This document shows, piece by piece, positions 45,387 through 54,396 of a DNA stretch of 64,000 bases. The position numbers were made by a program, and so were the translations under genes. Below the pieces are notes generated by a model. The model was not told the DNA's origin, did no database searches, and saw only the letters and a list, made by a program, of their open reading frames with translations. Where the stretch lies: positions 1 to 64,000 of the forward strand of contig CBDCQY010000001.1 of NCBI GenBank assembly GCA_965220855.1. Direction: 5' to 3'. This DNA comes from Bin95 sp965220855. Its GTDB lineage: Bacteria; Pseudomonadota; Alphaproteobacteria; Bin95. The stretch's first letter is position 1; the number at the start of each line of letters is the position of its first letter.

Positions 45387-46527
45387 GACCGGCCTCCTTC
45401 CCGCTTCCGGTCATCGCGGCGCCCACGATGCCGGAGATGCGTCCCGCCGCGTCGCGAACATGGTCGTCGGCGAGATGGGCGTAGCGTTCGGTGGAGTTGG
45501 TGTCGGAGTGGCCGAGCAGGCGGCCGACGGTGTAGAGGTCGAGGCCGCTCATCACGGCGTGGCTGGCGAAAGTATGGCGGCAGTCATGAATGCGCACATC
45601 GTCCAGCCCGGCGAGGCGGCGCAGCTTCTGCCAGCGCAGGCCGAGGTCCCTCATCGGGCCGTTGCCCTTCCTGCTCGGGAAGACGAACGGGCCCTCGCGA
45701 TGCAGGCCATTGAGGACGGCCCGCGCGGGCGGCGGGAGCTGGATCGTCTTCGGCCCCGTCTTCGAGTCCGGCAGCAGCGCCCGGGCGCCGCGTATCCACT
45801 CCCAGCGAAGGCCAGTGATCTCGGATGACCGCGCGCCGGTGAACAGCAGAAGCCGGATCGCGGCGACGGCCAGTTCGTCCTCGGCATGGTCGAGCACGAA
45901 ACCGAGGCGCTTCAGCTCGTCCAATGACAGGAAGCGCTCGCGCTGCGGGGTCTTGTAGCGGCGCATGTCGCGGCAGGGGTTGGAACCCTGCGGGCGGAGA
46001 TCCCAAAGCTCGGCCTGACGCATCATGACCGAGAGCACCGGGAGGGTGCGATTGGCGTTGCCCGGCATGTCGCCCAGGGAATCGAACCAGCGCCGGACGT
46101 CGGCGCGGCCGATGTCCGAGACGCGCATGGCGCCGAAGACGGGGATGAGAAGATGGTTGACCAGCGAACGGTTGCTTTCCCGGGTGGACGGCTTCCACCG
46201 CCGTCCCTGGCGGCGCATGAATTCGTCAGCGAAATCGGCGAACAGGGGGCCGGTCTCTTGCGCGACCTTCGCCTCGTCGATCGCCGCGAGAGCCTTGTTT
46301 CGCGCCTGGGCGGCGGTCAGCTCGTCCGCCGTGCCAAGGACGATGTTCTTCGGGCCACCGACCTTGCGCGAGACACGGACGAAGAAGGTCTTCTTGCCGC
46401 TCGGGAAGACCCTGAAACCGAACTGCGGCAGGTCGATGTCATGGACGGCGAGACCGCGCGTTCCAGGTTCGCGTTCCTTGAAGGTGCGGCGCAGCGTGCG
46501 CTCGTTGATGGTCGCGCGGATGGGCAT
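45376..46527 (-). CDS. Tyrosine recombinase (tandem integrase 2)
   Basis: 383 residues. DUF4102-like start (FGFRVFPSGKKTFFVRVS), core-binding region, catalytic TGARSSEITGLRW, HDCRHTFASH, LLGHSDTNSTERYAHL. Intact active-site set. Upstream partner in an overlapping pair. It is not closely similar to integrase 1 outside the core, so the pair is not a recent duplication. Confidence 0.9.
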   Translation of the reverse strand: MPIRATINERTLRRTFKEREPGTRGLAVHDIDLPQFGFRVFPSGKKTFFVRVSRKVGGPKNIVLGTADELTAAQARNKALAAIDEAKVAQETGPLFADFADEFMRRQGRRWKPSTRESNRSLVNHLLIPVFGAMRVSDIGRADVRRWFDSLGDMPGNANRTLPVLSVMMRQAELWDLRPQGSNPCRDMRRYKTPQRERFLSLDELKRLGFVLDHAEDELAVAAIRLLLFTGARSSEITGLRWEWIRGARALLPDSKTGPKTIQLPPPARAVLNGLHREGPFVFPSRKGNGPMRDLGLRWQKLRRLAGLDDVRIHDCRHTFASHAVMSGLDLYTVGRLLGHSDTNSTERYAHLADDHVRDAAGRISGIVGAAMTGSGKEAGHDQ

Positions 46528-47004
46528 GGCGGTATCTCCCGTGTCTGTTCCCTCGACCGCCGCCCGCTCCCGAGGGAACGAAGCGGCGATTTTGAGGAGA
46601 CGACACGGCCCGCGCCGGGGATTGCAGCCTTGGCCCGACCTCGGTCCAAAGCCTTGTCATAGAACGAGAAACGCGCAGTGAAGCAAAGCTTTCCGGTGCC
46701 CGCTCAAAGCGCCATGGTGCGTGGGGTGTAGAAACCGTGCGCCGAATGGTGTCAGGGTTCAGCTTTCTGTCAGCTCAGATGTTCGTGTGAGGGAAGCCGT
46801 TGTGCAAACGGCTTACAGCCCGAGCGGCGCTTGAGCGGCGGCGCTCGCCACGCATCTGCGATTCCCGTGTCCGTCCCGTTTCGTGGCGTCCAGGCTGTAG
46901 TATAGGAAGCACAAAGTAGCGGCGCAATGCGAATTGCAGCGCTCTGCGCGATCGTTATCGGCGAGGTGAATGCGGCTGCCGGCGGTCGTGCGCCGGCGGT
47001 TGTC
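46528..47004. other. Gene-poor spacer upstream of the tandem integrases
   Basis: About 480 bases with no supported gene. It should hold the integrase promoter and possibly an att site, but neither is recognisable. GCGTGGGGTGTA at 46718-46733 also occurs near 19440 before copy A. Confidence 0.4.
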
Positions 47005-47158
47005 GGCGGTGGTGCCGGCGCGAGTGTCGGGGGAAGTGCGGCAGGCAGTGCGGGGATGGCGGCCCAGCGCTGCCGGCGCCGCTGCGCCGGACCGTGATGA
47101 CAGGAATGAACGGGCCGCGCCGCCGGGATGACGACGCGGCCCGTTGCGGTGCTGCGGG

Positions 47159-48076
47159 TCAGGCGGCGACCTTGTGCACGGGGATGCCGAGCTGCACGGC
47201 CTTCTCGACAAGGTTATCGGTGATGCCGGAGCCGGGGAAGGCGATGACGCCCTTGGGCAGCAGGTTCAGCAGTTCGTCGTTGCGGCGGAAGGGGGCGGCG
47301 CGGCCGTGGGCGTTCCAGTCCGGCTTGCAGACGACCTGGTGCACGCCGCGCTGCTCGGCCCACTGCGCCGCGAGCCTCTCGACACCGGGTCCGCCGCCAT
47401 GCACCAGCACCATGTCGGGATATTTGGCGCGGACGCGGTCGAGCCTGGCGAACACCGCGCCCGCGTCGCCGACCTGCTTGCCGCCGGCGATGGCGACCAG
47501 GGTGCCCTCGGGCAGGTGCGCCCGCGTCTCGCGATCCTTGCGGGCGCGCTGGAAGTCGCGGGCGTCGATGGCGGCGGAGGTCAGCTTGCCGGTCTGGCTG
47601 GTGTGGCTGCCGCGCCTCGGACGCCAGACCTCGCGGGTGACGCTGCGGTACTGCTCGGCCAGCGCGTCGCGCATCCGCTCGAAGGCGTCGCGGCGGTCGC
47701 CCAGGTTCTGCGCCCGGTCGGTCAGCAGCTCCAGCTCGCGCGCCTTGACCTCCGTGCCGTCCTGGGCGCGTTCGAGGTCGCGCATCTCCGGGGTCAGGCG
47801 GTCGATCGAGCGGTCGAGCCTGCGGACCTGGGCGTCGAAGGCATTGACGATGCCCCAGAGCAGGTGCTCGCGCTCGTCGGCGAGCTGGAAGCCGTCGGGG
47901 GCGACGCCCTCGGCCATGATGCGGAAGGCCTCGCTGCTGGCGGCGATGGCTTCGTCGCGATCCCAGACCTCGCGGGGGTCGTGCTCGTCGTGCTCCGGGG
48001 TTGCGCCGAAGAGGGCGGCCTGTTCGCAGACGGTGGCGGTGACGGACAGCGCCCGGTGGGTGTCGATGTCGTACAT
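47159..48076 (-). CDS. DUF2493 (SLOG/YspA-like) protein, copy B
   Basis: 305 residues from MYDIDTHRALS with the same GAGGAG site and SLOG motifs as copy A (VAIAGGKQVGD, HGGGPGVER, FPGSGITDN). Six substitutions against copy A, most of them conservative, so both copies appear to be under constraint or recently duplicated. Confidence 0.82.
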   Translation of the reverse strand: MYDIDTHRALSVTATVCEQAALFGATPEHDEHDPREVWDRDEAIAASSEAFRIMAEGVAPDGFQLADEREHLLWGIVNAFDAQVRRLDRSIDRLTPEMRDLERAQDGTEVKARELELLTDRAQNLGDRRDAFERMRDALAEQYRSVTREVWRPRRGSHTSQTGKLTSAAIDARDFQRARKDRETRAHLPEGTLVAIAGGKQVGDAGAVFARLDRVRAKYPDMVLVHGGGPGVERLAAQWAEQRGVHQVVCKPDWNAHGRAAPFRRNDELLNLLPKGVIAFPGSGITDNLVEKAVQLGIPVHKVAA

Positions 48077-48484
48077 GATGAACTCCTCGCTTGCGTTGGA
48101 GGCCTTTCGGCCCGGTGACCGGTGCGGTGCTCGCTCCGGCGTCTGTCTCATTGGGACACGCGCGCGGAGCGGAGCCACCGGGACCGGAATGAATGGCCCG
48201 GCGCGGTGCGCGAGTGGTGCGGGCGCACAAGCGAGCGCAGCGAGCGCGGAGCCACGGTCGCGCGCCGGGCCGGGCCTAGGCGCTTCAGCGCCGTTTCATT
48301 GCGAGTCCCGGCCGGAACGGAGCGCAAGCGGAGTGGAGGACCCCGAAGGGGTTGGCGTAGTGAGCCCGTGTGGCACGATGAGACAGACAGAGGAGAGAGC
48401 GTTTCTCTCCACCTGCACCGACCCCTTCTGCGGTGCAGCCTGCACGGCGTTCGGGATGAAGCGCGGGCCAGGCCGCCCGCGCAC
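48077..48484 (-). other. Conserved, hairpin-rich spacer, copy B
   Basis: Counterpart of 20950-21356. The stem after the 75-aa gene is stronger here (GCGCGGGC with GCCCGCGC around 48462-48482), while in A the same place forms a different but still paired stem, a co-variation that suggests the structure matters. Confidence 0.4.
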
Positions 48485-48712
48485 TCATCGGTACGGATGC
48501 GTCCGCAGGCGCTGCACGGCGACCTCGCGGATGCGGGCGCGGTCGCGCACGGCGATCCAGCCCCTGGGGTCCTCGTCGAGATGGACCAGATAGACCCGCC
48601 GTCCGGGCTTCAGAATGTCGTCCTGGGCGTGGACGCCGCCCACACAGGCGCCGTCGGCGTCACGGATGCGGGACTCGGTCGGGGTGATGCGCTCGAAGGC
48701 GATCTCGCTCAT
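48485..48712 (-). CDS. Conserved hypothetical protein, 75 aa, copy B
   Basis: Same as the copy A protein except at the C-terminal end (HPYR). Same ribosome site and spacing to ssb. Confidence 0.6.
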   Translation of the reverse strand: MSEIAFERITPTESRIRDADGACVGGVHAQDDILKPGRRVYLVHLDEDPRGWIAVRDRARIREVAVQRLRTHPYR

Positions 48713-48792
48713 CGGGATGCTCCAGCCTGGCGAAAAGAAGATCGGGCCGACGCGCGCGGCGCCGGCCCGATGGGTGGGGGATTGCGACGGCC

Positions 48793-49239
48793 TCAGAACG
48801 GCAGGTCGTCGTCGGCAGCCTCCGCAGGCGCCGGGGCGGCGGTCCCGGCATCGGTCGCCGGCTCCGTCGGCGGCGGCGCGGCGCCGTTCGCCTTGTCGAG
48901 GAACTGGACGCGCCCGCCGGGCACCAGCAGGATCTCGGTCGAGAACCGATCCGCATCCTCGCCGTCGCGCTTCCAGCGCCGCGTCTGCAGCTTGCCCGCG
49001 ACATAGACCAGCCGGCCCTTCTTCGCATTCTTGCTCAGCATGTCCACCAGACCGTCCTGGAAGGTGACGATGCGGTGCCACTCGGTGCGGTCCACCCGCT
49101 CGCCGGAGTTGCGGTCGAGATAGCTCTCGTCGGTGGCGACGCTGAAGTTGGCAACGCGCCCGCCCGAGACGAGGTTGTTCACGGTGACGTCAGCGCCGAT
49201 GCGCCCGATGAGTTCGGCCCGGTTGAGTCCGAATGCCAT
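48793..49239 (-). CDS. ssb: Single-stranded DNA-binding protein, copy B
   Basis: 148 residues, identical to the copy A protein including the DDDLPF tip; only silent base changes. This argues for recent duplication or gene conversion between the two backbones. Confidence 0.95.
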   Translation of the reverse strand: MAFGLNRAELIGRIGADVTVNNLVSGGRVANFSVATDESYLDRNSGERVDRTEWHRIVTFQDGLVDMLSKNAKKGRLVYVAGKLQTRRWKRDGEDADRFSTEILLVPGGRVQFLDKANGAAPPPTEPATDAGTAAPAPAEAADDDLPF

Positions 49240-49334
49240 GGTCCGTCTCCTTGTCGATGACGATGGGTTGGCGAGCGGCGGGAGCCGGAACCTCTCTCCG
49301 GCCCCTCATCCGCTCGCTTTCTTCAAGCTCCCCT

Positions 49335-49490
49335 CTACCTCCCGTCCGCCATGACGGCGCGGTCGGGGCAGCGCCGGGCGAGGTCGTCGGCAAGCGTCTC
49401 GCGCACCGCCTGGGCGTCGAGGCCGATCTCGTGGAGAAGCTCTGTGGCGGATGGGTCGATGGGGTCGTGGTCGGTGTCGATGCCGAACAT
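49335..49490 (-). CDS. Conserved hypothetical protein, 51 aa, copy B
   Basis: MFGIDTDHDPIDPSATELLH start and the same AAGGAGG ribosome site as copy A; substitutions include D to A, Q to H and T to I. Confidence 0.6.
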   Translation of the reverse strand: MFGIDTDHDPIDPSATELLHEIGLDAQAVRETLADDLARRCPDRAVMADGR

Positions 49491-49960
49491 GGGCGATGCC
49501 TCCTTCGCGGTTGCCGCGCCCGGCGCGAGAGAGACCCTCCCTCCCGCCTTCAGGGCGCTTGCCCGGCACGCGCGAAACTCCCCCTCCGGGGAGCGAGGCG
49601 ACAGGGATCGGGGCGGACGGCGCGATGCGGGAGGCCCCCGGCTGCCGAACGTGGCGCACACCCCATCGGCGACGATGGAGCGGTGAGGAGGCTTCGGATC
49701 GTCGAGGCGCTCGCGCAGGCTGCCCGCGGCAGTGCGCGGCGCGGCGTCGACCGGGATGCCGATGCGGCCGGGCAGCTCGAGACGGCGGAGTGCGCCGCGC
49801 GCCGTGCGCTCTATCCGGCAGCGGTCAGTGCACCGGCGGCGATCGCATGGCGGCGGTTCGTGCGGCGCGGGCGAGCACCGCCGACGGCGGGCCGGCTGCG
49901 CAGCAGGCCGGCGGGAGGACGAGAGCCGTCAGGCCAGCGAGGCCGGCCCCCGGCGTCGCG
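49491..49960. other. GC-rich spacer, copy B
   Basis: About 470 bases between the autotransporter stop and the 51-aa gene, with no supported gene. A plus-strand frame is open throughout (e.g. from GTG 49683), but it is interrupted in copy A and lacks a good ribosome site. Confidence 0.4.
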
Positions 49961-52212
49961 TCAGAAGTTAAGACGCAGGTCCATCCCGATGCGGGTGTCG
50001 GGCTCGCCGCCGGTGCGGTGGCCGGCGGTGAGCGCGGCATCGATGCCGCTGCGGGCGAAACCGATGCCCGTGCGGTAGTGCTGCGTGCGCGATTCTCCAC
50101 TGAATGCCATGTCGGCAAACGGCGTCAGCAGCCCGCCGGCGGCTGCGAAGCCGTAGCCGGCACGCGCGGTCAGCGACAGGCGCTGCGGCATCTCATGGCG
50201 CTCCCGGTCGAACAGCCGCTCGCGTGCCAGCGCGCCGTTCTGCTGCTGCCCCCATGACGGGCCGAGCGCCAGCGACAGCCCGCGCCCGCCGGCGGCCGGC
50301 GCGAGACGCACTTCCAGGCTCGCGCCCCATTCGCTCACGCCGTCTTCGGAGTGCAGCGCCAGCCAGTGGCCGGAGGCGTCGAGGCCGAAGCGCCCGCCCG
50401 GCTTCGACAGGCGCACGCCGCCCGACACTTCCATGCCGGTTCCCGTCACCCCGTCGCCGCCGTCCTGGCGCAGCGCCAGCGCACCGCGCGGCCGGATTTG
50501 CCACTCCGAACCCGAGGCAAGCGCGAAGCCGTCGTGCTCGGCCTCCATGCCGGCGCTGAGCCGCCAGCTCGTCGCCTTCAGGCCGCCGAGCGAGGAGGTC
50601 GAGGACGAGCCGTCCGTCTCGATCTGCGCAAGGCTGGCGCCGCCGATCGCCGACAGTGTGAAATCGGACCGCCGCGCCACCGGCATGCGCCCGCTCACCG
50701 AACCGGCCAGCAGCGACAGATCCTCTTTCTCGACAGTGCCGTCGGACGCGCGATGTTCCGCCTCGCCCGCGCCGGCGCCCAGTACCACACGCACGGCGCC
50801 GCCGCCCGCCGTCTTCATCTGGAGATAGGGCCACAGCGCCGTCAGCGATGTTTCCAGGCTGCCCTCGAACGCGCCCGGTTGGTAGTCCACCTCGCTCTCG
50901 CCGTGCGACAGCGCCACGCCGGCGGTCACTCTCTCGTTCAGCGGGCCGTCCACGCCGAGCCAGCCGGTCCATTGGCTGCCGTCCCAGCCGTCGCCGCTCC
51001 TGCCGCCCTCGAAGGCGCGCCAGTCGCCCCGGCCCCAGACCGTCCAGGCCGGGCCGCCCGAAGCTCCCTCGGACCCGGCCGCCGCCAGCGGCAGGGTGAA
51101 GGCGCTGCCGCCCAGCAGGGCCGAACCGCTCACTGCCCGGCTGCGGGCGGCCGTCCGGCCGTCCCAGCGGTCGATCCGATCCCACCGGTTGCCCTCTGCG
51201 GCCGGCAGCGCCGTCGCACCACCGACCCGTTGGCCGGCCAGTGTCAATGACTGCGCCCCCGGCGCCGCATCGAAGCGCTGCCCGATGGTGTCGACCGCGC
51301 CGGCCAGCGTCGCCTGCGCGACTGCCGCCAGTGTGTGCTTCAGAGCTCGCCGCTCCGTCTCTGTCGATGGTCCAGGCGGCGTCGGTGCCGTGGTCGTGAA
51401 AATGACCTTGTTGCTGCCGAACGTATACTCGATGTGGAAATCGTCGTCGCCCAACACGCTGAGCAACGTGCCCGCAAACGTGACCTTACCACCATCGGGT
51501 TTGCCGCCGGTGGGATCGTAAATCCCGGAATCGTTTACTTTAGATTTAATAACAGCTATAGCTGTGTACCCGTCATCAGGGTCAGATAAACTGGTCGTGT
51601 TATAAATATAGAAATACATATCCGAGCTGTACGAAGCAAGATTACTGTTCCGAGTACCTCCTTCGTAACTGTCCTCTCCACTAACCGTGAATGTGTAACC
51701 ACTGTATGGAGTGATGGTCAGAAGTTGAGTGTCACTATGTTCAAATGAACTAAGAAAATAACTCCCATCATCGTTAGTTACTTCTCTGACAATTACTATA
51801 TTGTCATCGTTGCTGGCGGGGAAATCTGCCGCTTTCGTTCCGCCCGAGAAATCCAGACTTCCCGAAGCGGTGACGGTGGAGTTCGTACCGTCGTCTGAGA
51901 AATAGAAGGTCAGCGTGCTCGCCCCGGCGGTCTGCGCGCCTCCGGCCAGCAAAGTCGTGCCTAACAGTAGCGCCGCACCGGCGCCGGCGAAGCGACGCGT
52001 GAACCCTCTTCCGCCTCTCCGGTTTGCGGGCGAGTCTTCGTGCCGACCGCTCAGACGCTCAGAAGTTTCCGGGGGGGGGTAAATAGTGAACGCCGGACCG
52101 GCAACGCCGCAGTCAACCGCCCGGCGGCCGCCCGCAGGGAGACGAAGGCGGAGACGCCGGCCATGGCGGGGCCGACGGTGCGGCAGGTCGGGCGAGAGGC
52201 TGTCATGGTCAT
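49961..52212 (-). CDS. Autotransporter with C-terminal beta-barrel; start out of frame by a C9 tract
   Basis: The mature part (from ~51950) has a short Ser/Thr/Asp-rich passenger, then a linker (ETERRALKHTLAAVAQATL) and a ~300-residue autotransporter barrel ending RIGMDLRLNF, the terminal Phe needed for outer-membrane insertion. The signal peptide (FTRRFAGAGAALLLGTTLLA then GGAQTAGAST) has no in-frame ATG/GTG upstream. A good start, ATG 52212 with AAGGGGG seven bases before it, reads MTMTASRPTC.. into nine C at 52071-52079 and then hits TGA at 52051-52053. With ten (or seven) C the same start would run through the signal peptide into the barrel. Either phase-variable or a fresh frameshift. 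Confidence 0.8.
52071..52079 (-). repeat. Poly-C (9) tract in the 5' part of the autotransporter gene
   Basis: Nine consecutive C on the coding strand between the start codon and the signal peptide. Present length is OFF; adding one C restores an open frame from 52212 to 49961. Such tracts change length by slipped-strand mispairing. Confidence 0.6.
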
Positions 52213-52368
52213 GGCGAAGACCCCCTTGGTCGAAATCGTTTTAGCGACCGGACCGTAGCAATGGGCGGAACCGGATACAAGGCGTTGCGCGACGCAGTTG
52301 CAAAGTCGGGGAAGGCCTCGGAACCGGGCCGGGCGGCAATGCCGTCGCCCGGTTCCAAACAGGCGCGC

Positions 52369-52638
52369 TCAGCGCCAGGCGGTGCTGTCCGAGTCCTTGT
52401 CCCCGCCGCCCAGGCAGCGCGCGGCGCAGGCGGTCCAGGAGGCCCGGTCGTGGCCGAGGCGGCGGTTGAGGCGGTCCGCGATGCCAAGCGCGCTGTCGAT
52501 GCCGACCGCGAGCATCATCGTCGGGATCGGGGCGTCCATGCCTTCGACGGCGATCGCCAGGCGATGCAGTCCGTCGTCGGGCAGCGCCTCGACGAAGAAG
52601 ACGAAATCCACCTCCTCGGGCAGGGTGTCGATGCTCAT
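52369..52638 (-). CDS. Conserved hypothetical protein, 89 aa, copy B
   Basis: MSIDTLPEEVDFVFFVEALP start; same length as the copy A protein with nine substitutions, mostly in the C-terminal third. Downstream of the zinc-ribbon gene. Confidence 0.6.
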   Translation of the reverse strand: MSIDTLPEEVDFVFFVEALPDDGLHRLAIAVEGMDAPIPTMMLAVGIDSALGIADRLNRRLGHDRASWTACAARCLGGGDKDSDSTAWR

Positions 52639-52717
52639 CGGTCGCTTCCTCCCCCTTGCACGGCCCCCGCCGCTGGCGGGCCGGCAAGATGTCTGCGCCA
52701 GCCCCCTGCGGCAAGCG

Positions 52718-53737
52718 TCACTCCCAGCCCGCCAGCGTCGCCAGCGGGCTGGCGTCCCGGACCACCTCCACCTGGCGCCTGTCGAGCTTCTCGAAGGCGA
52801 TGAAGGCCGCAACGTCCATCTCGTCGTCGAAGACCGCAAGCGGCTCGTCGGCCCCGAGCAGGAACACGGCGAAGCTCGGCGGCCAGACCGGCATGCCGCG
52901 GACATGATCGGAGCGCTCATAAGATCGGCGGGCGCACGCATCGCAGCGCGCGGCGCCGAAAGAGGGCGCTCCGCAGTCCGTGCAGCGGTCCGCACGGCGC
53001 CGGGTCCAGTAGCGGGCGCGGTTCGCGGCGTTCTTGCGTTCGGCAGACCGGCTGTCGGACTGGAGCACCGAACAGGGCGCACACCTGGCCCCGCTGCCTC
53101 TTGCCGGGGCGCCGCACTTCACGCACAAGCCGGTGGCGCGTCGGGCGGCGTAGAGTTCGCGCGCCGCCTCGCGTCGCGCGGCGCGGCAGGGCTCGCAGAT
53201 CGTCCCGCCCGCGACCGGGGGCCGGCGTCCGCACCTCGTGCAGGCGTTGGCCGCGCGGCGGGCCGCATGGCGCTCGCGGCTGGCGATGCGGGCGGCCTCG
53301 CGCTTGGCCGCAGCCGGCTTGCCGCCATATTGAAGGCCCGCTGCCTTGGCCTCCGCGTAACGGATGCGGTCCGCCTCACGCCTCTTCGCGGCGCAGGGAT
53401 CGCATGTCCGGCGGTCCGGCGCGACAGGATTGCGCCCGCACTTGCCGCACAACCCGGCTTCGCGCCGACGCTCGGCCTTCCGGCGCGAGCGCTCGCGCTC
53501 ATAGGCTTTCGCACGGTCAGGATCGCGCCGGGGCTGTCCCGCTGCACGGAGACGCGCATCGCGCGCCCGCCCGGCAGCCCGGCCCTTCTCCGCGCAGCCA
53601 TCGCAGACAGACCGGTCTGGCGCCGGGGGACGCTTCCCGCACTTCGGACACAAGCCGGCAGCCAGCCGCTCGGCAACCCGCCGACGGTGGCGCTCACGAT
53701 CCTTCCGCTTCTGCACCTCTGGGTCTCGATACGCCAC
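52718..53737 (-). CDS. Five-zinc-ribbon protein, copy B (GTG start)
   Basis: 339 residues aligning end to end with copy A; all ten CxxC pairs are kept (CPKCGK, CGKCGR, CTRCGR, CVKCGA, CTDCGA modules) although linkers differ at many positions, so zinc binding is under selection. The start codon is GTG where copy A has ATG; the ribosome site GGAGGG is the same. Confidence 0.7.
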   Translation of the reverse strand: MAYRDPEVQKRKDRERHRRRVAERLAAGLCPKCGKRPPAPDRSVCDGCAEKGRAAGRARDARLRAAGQPRRDPDRAKAYERERSRRKAERRREAGLCGKCGRNPVAPDRRTCDPCAAKRREADRIRYAEAKAAGLQYGGKPAAAKREAARIASRERHAARRAANACTRCGRRPPVAGGTICEPCRAARREAARELYAARRATGLCVKCGAPARGSGARCAPCSVLQSDSRSAERKNAANRARYWTRRRADRCTDCGAPSFGAARCDACARRSYERSDHVRGMPVWPPSFAVFLLGADEPLAVFDDEMDVAAFIAFEKLDRRQVEVVRDASPLATLAGWE

Positions 53738-53822
53738 GGCGCCCTCCTGTCATGTTCGGGTCCCGAACGATGGACGCCCCGGCCGGCGGCGGGCCGGCCG
53801 GAAGTCCGGTGGAGAGCGCGGG

Positions 53823-54149
53823 TCAGCCCCGCTGCCGGCGGTCGGCGAATATCCCGAGACTCCGCCAGCCCCAGAGCTGCACGCCGCAGCTGCGCAACCT
53901 GACCCCCGTCGCGATGATGATCTCGTCCCTCGCGGGCCGCATGTTCGCGACCGCCTTCAGCGGCAGAACCCTGCCCCGCGCCTTGCGCCGCCCCTTCGGC
54001 TTCGCGCCGTCGGCCTGGACCGGCACGATGTCGCCATTGGCGAGCGAACGGAAGGTCTCGACGACATACCGGTCGTCCTCAAGACCGGCGCCGACGAAGT
54101 GGGTGAGAAACGTGCGCGCGTCGCCGCGCGGCGCCAGAACCGCCTGCAT
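53823..54149 (-). CDS. Conserved hypothetical protein, 108 aa, copy B
   Basis: Same protein as copy A with a Gly-to-Ala change near the start (HFVGAGLEDDRY). Start set by the shared ATG; the upstream ribosome site (AAGGAG) is kept. Confidence 0.6.
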   Translation of the reverse strand: MQAVLAPRGDARTFLTHFVGAGLEDDRYVVETFRSLANGDIVPVQADGAKPKGRRKARGRVLPLKAVANMRPARDEIIIATGVRLRSCGVQLWGWRSLGIFADRRQRG

Positions 54150-54339
54150 GATGCCGTGCTCCTTGTGGAGGTAGGGGGAACGGCGGCAGCGGCTCCCTCC
54201 GGGAGCCCCACTCGCCGCCCGGCTCATGGCCGAGCCTCCCCTCTCGGTGGAGCAACGCCGGCAGGCTTCTACACCACGACGGAGGACATGATCGAAAGGT
54301 GGTGCGGGTGCTGCGGTGGATTTGGGATGCAGATTTCCA

Positions 54340-54354
54340 TTGACACGCTGTGTC
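54340..54354 (+). promoter_or_regulatory. TTGACA box overlapping a GACAC-GCT-GTGTC palindrome upstream of dcm
   Basis: TTGACA at 54340-54345 is a perfect -35; no good -10 is seen 17 bases on. It overlaps a perfect palindrome with arms GACAC and GTGTC. The methyltransferase itself has an N-terminal helix-turn-helix, so autoregulation at this site is plausible. Confidence 0.35.
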
Positions 54355-54396
54355 GAGCCTGGCCAGAGTAGCACAAATGTTCCGCATGGATCCGGC

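Larger units (their letters stand above)
47005..50141. repeat. Backbone copy B, left block (duplicate of 19881-22990)
   Basis: Same gene order and strand as copy A with scattered substitutions. Here the autotransporter is not cut and continues to 52212. Confidence 0.9.
52377..54250. repeat. Backbone copy B, right block (duplicate of 28237-30110)
   Basis: 89-aa, zinc-ribbon and 108-aa genes in the same order as copy A. Its outer edge (about 54250) is where the EcoRII/MORC cluster begins, while the outer edge of A (30110) is where the DUF4238/type I cluster begins, so the same edge has taken two different cargos. Confidence 0.88.

Noticed and set aside
46718..46733. GCGTGGGGTGTA shared with the region near 19440
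   Set aside because: Only 12 bases match, without flanking similarity; too short to call an att or oriT core.
49233..50078. A 281-codon plus-strand frame in the spacer of backbone copy B
   Set aside because: It covers the ssb start and autotransporter end on the other strand and is interrupted by stops in copy A, so it is not conserved as coding.
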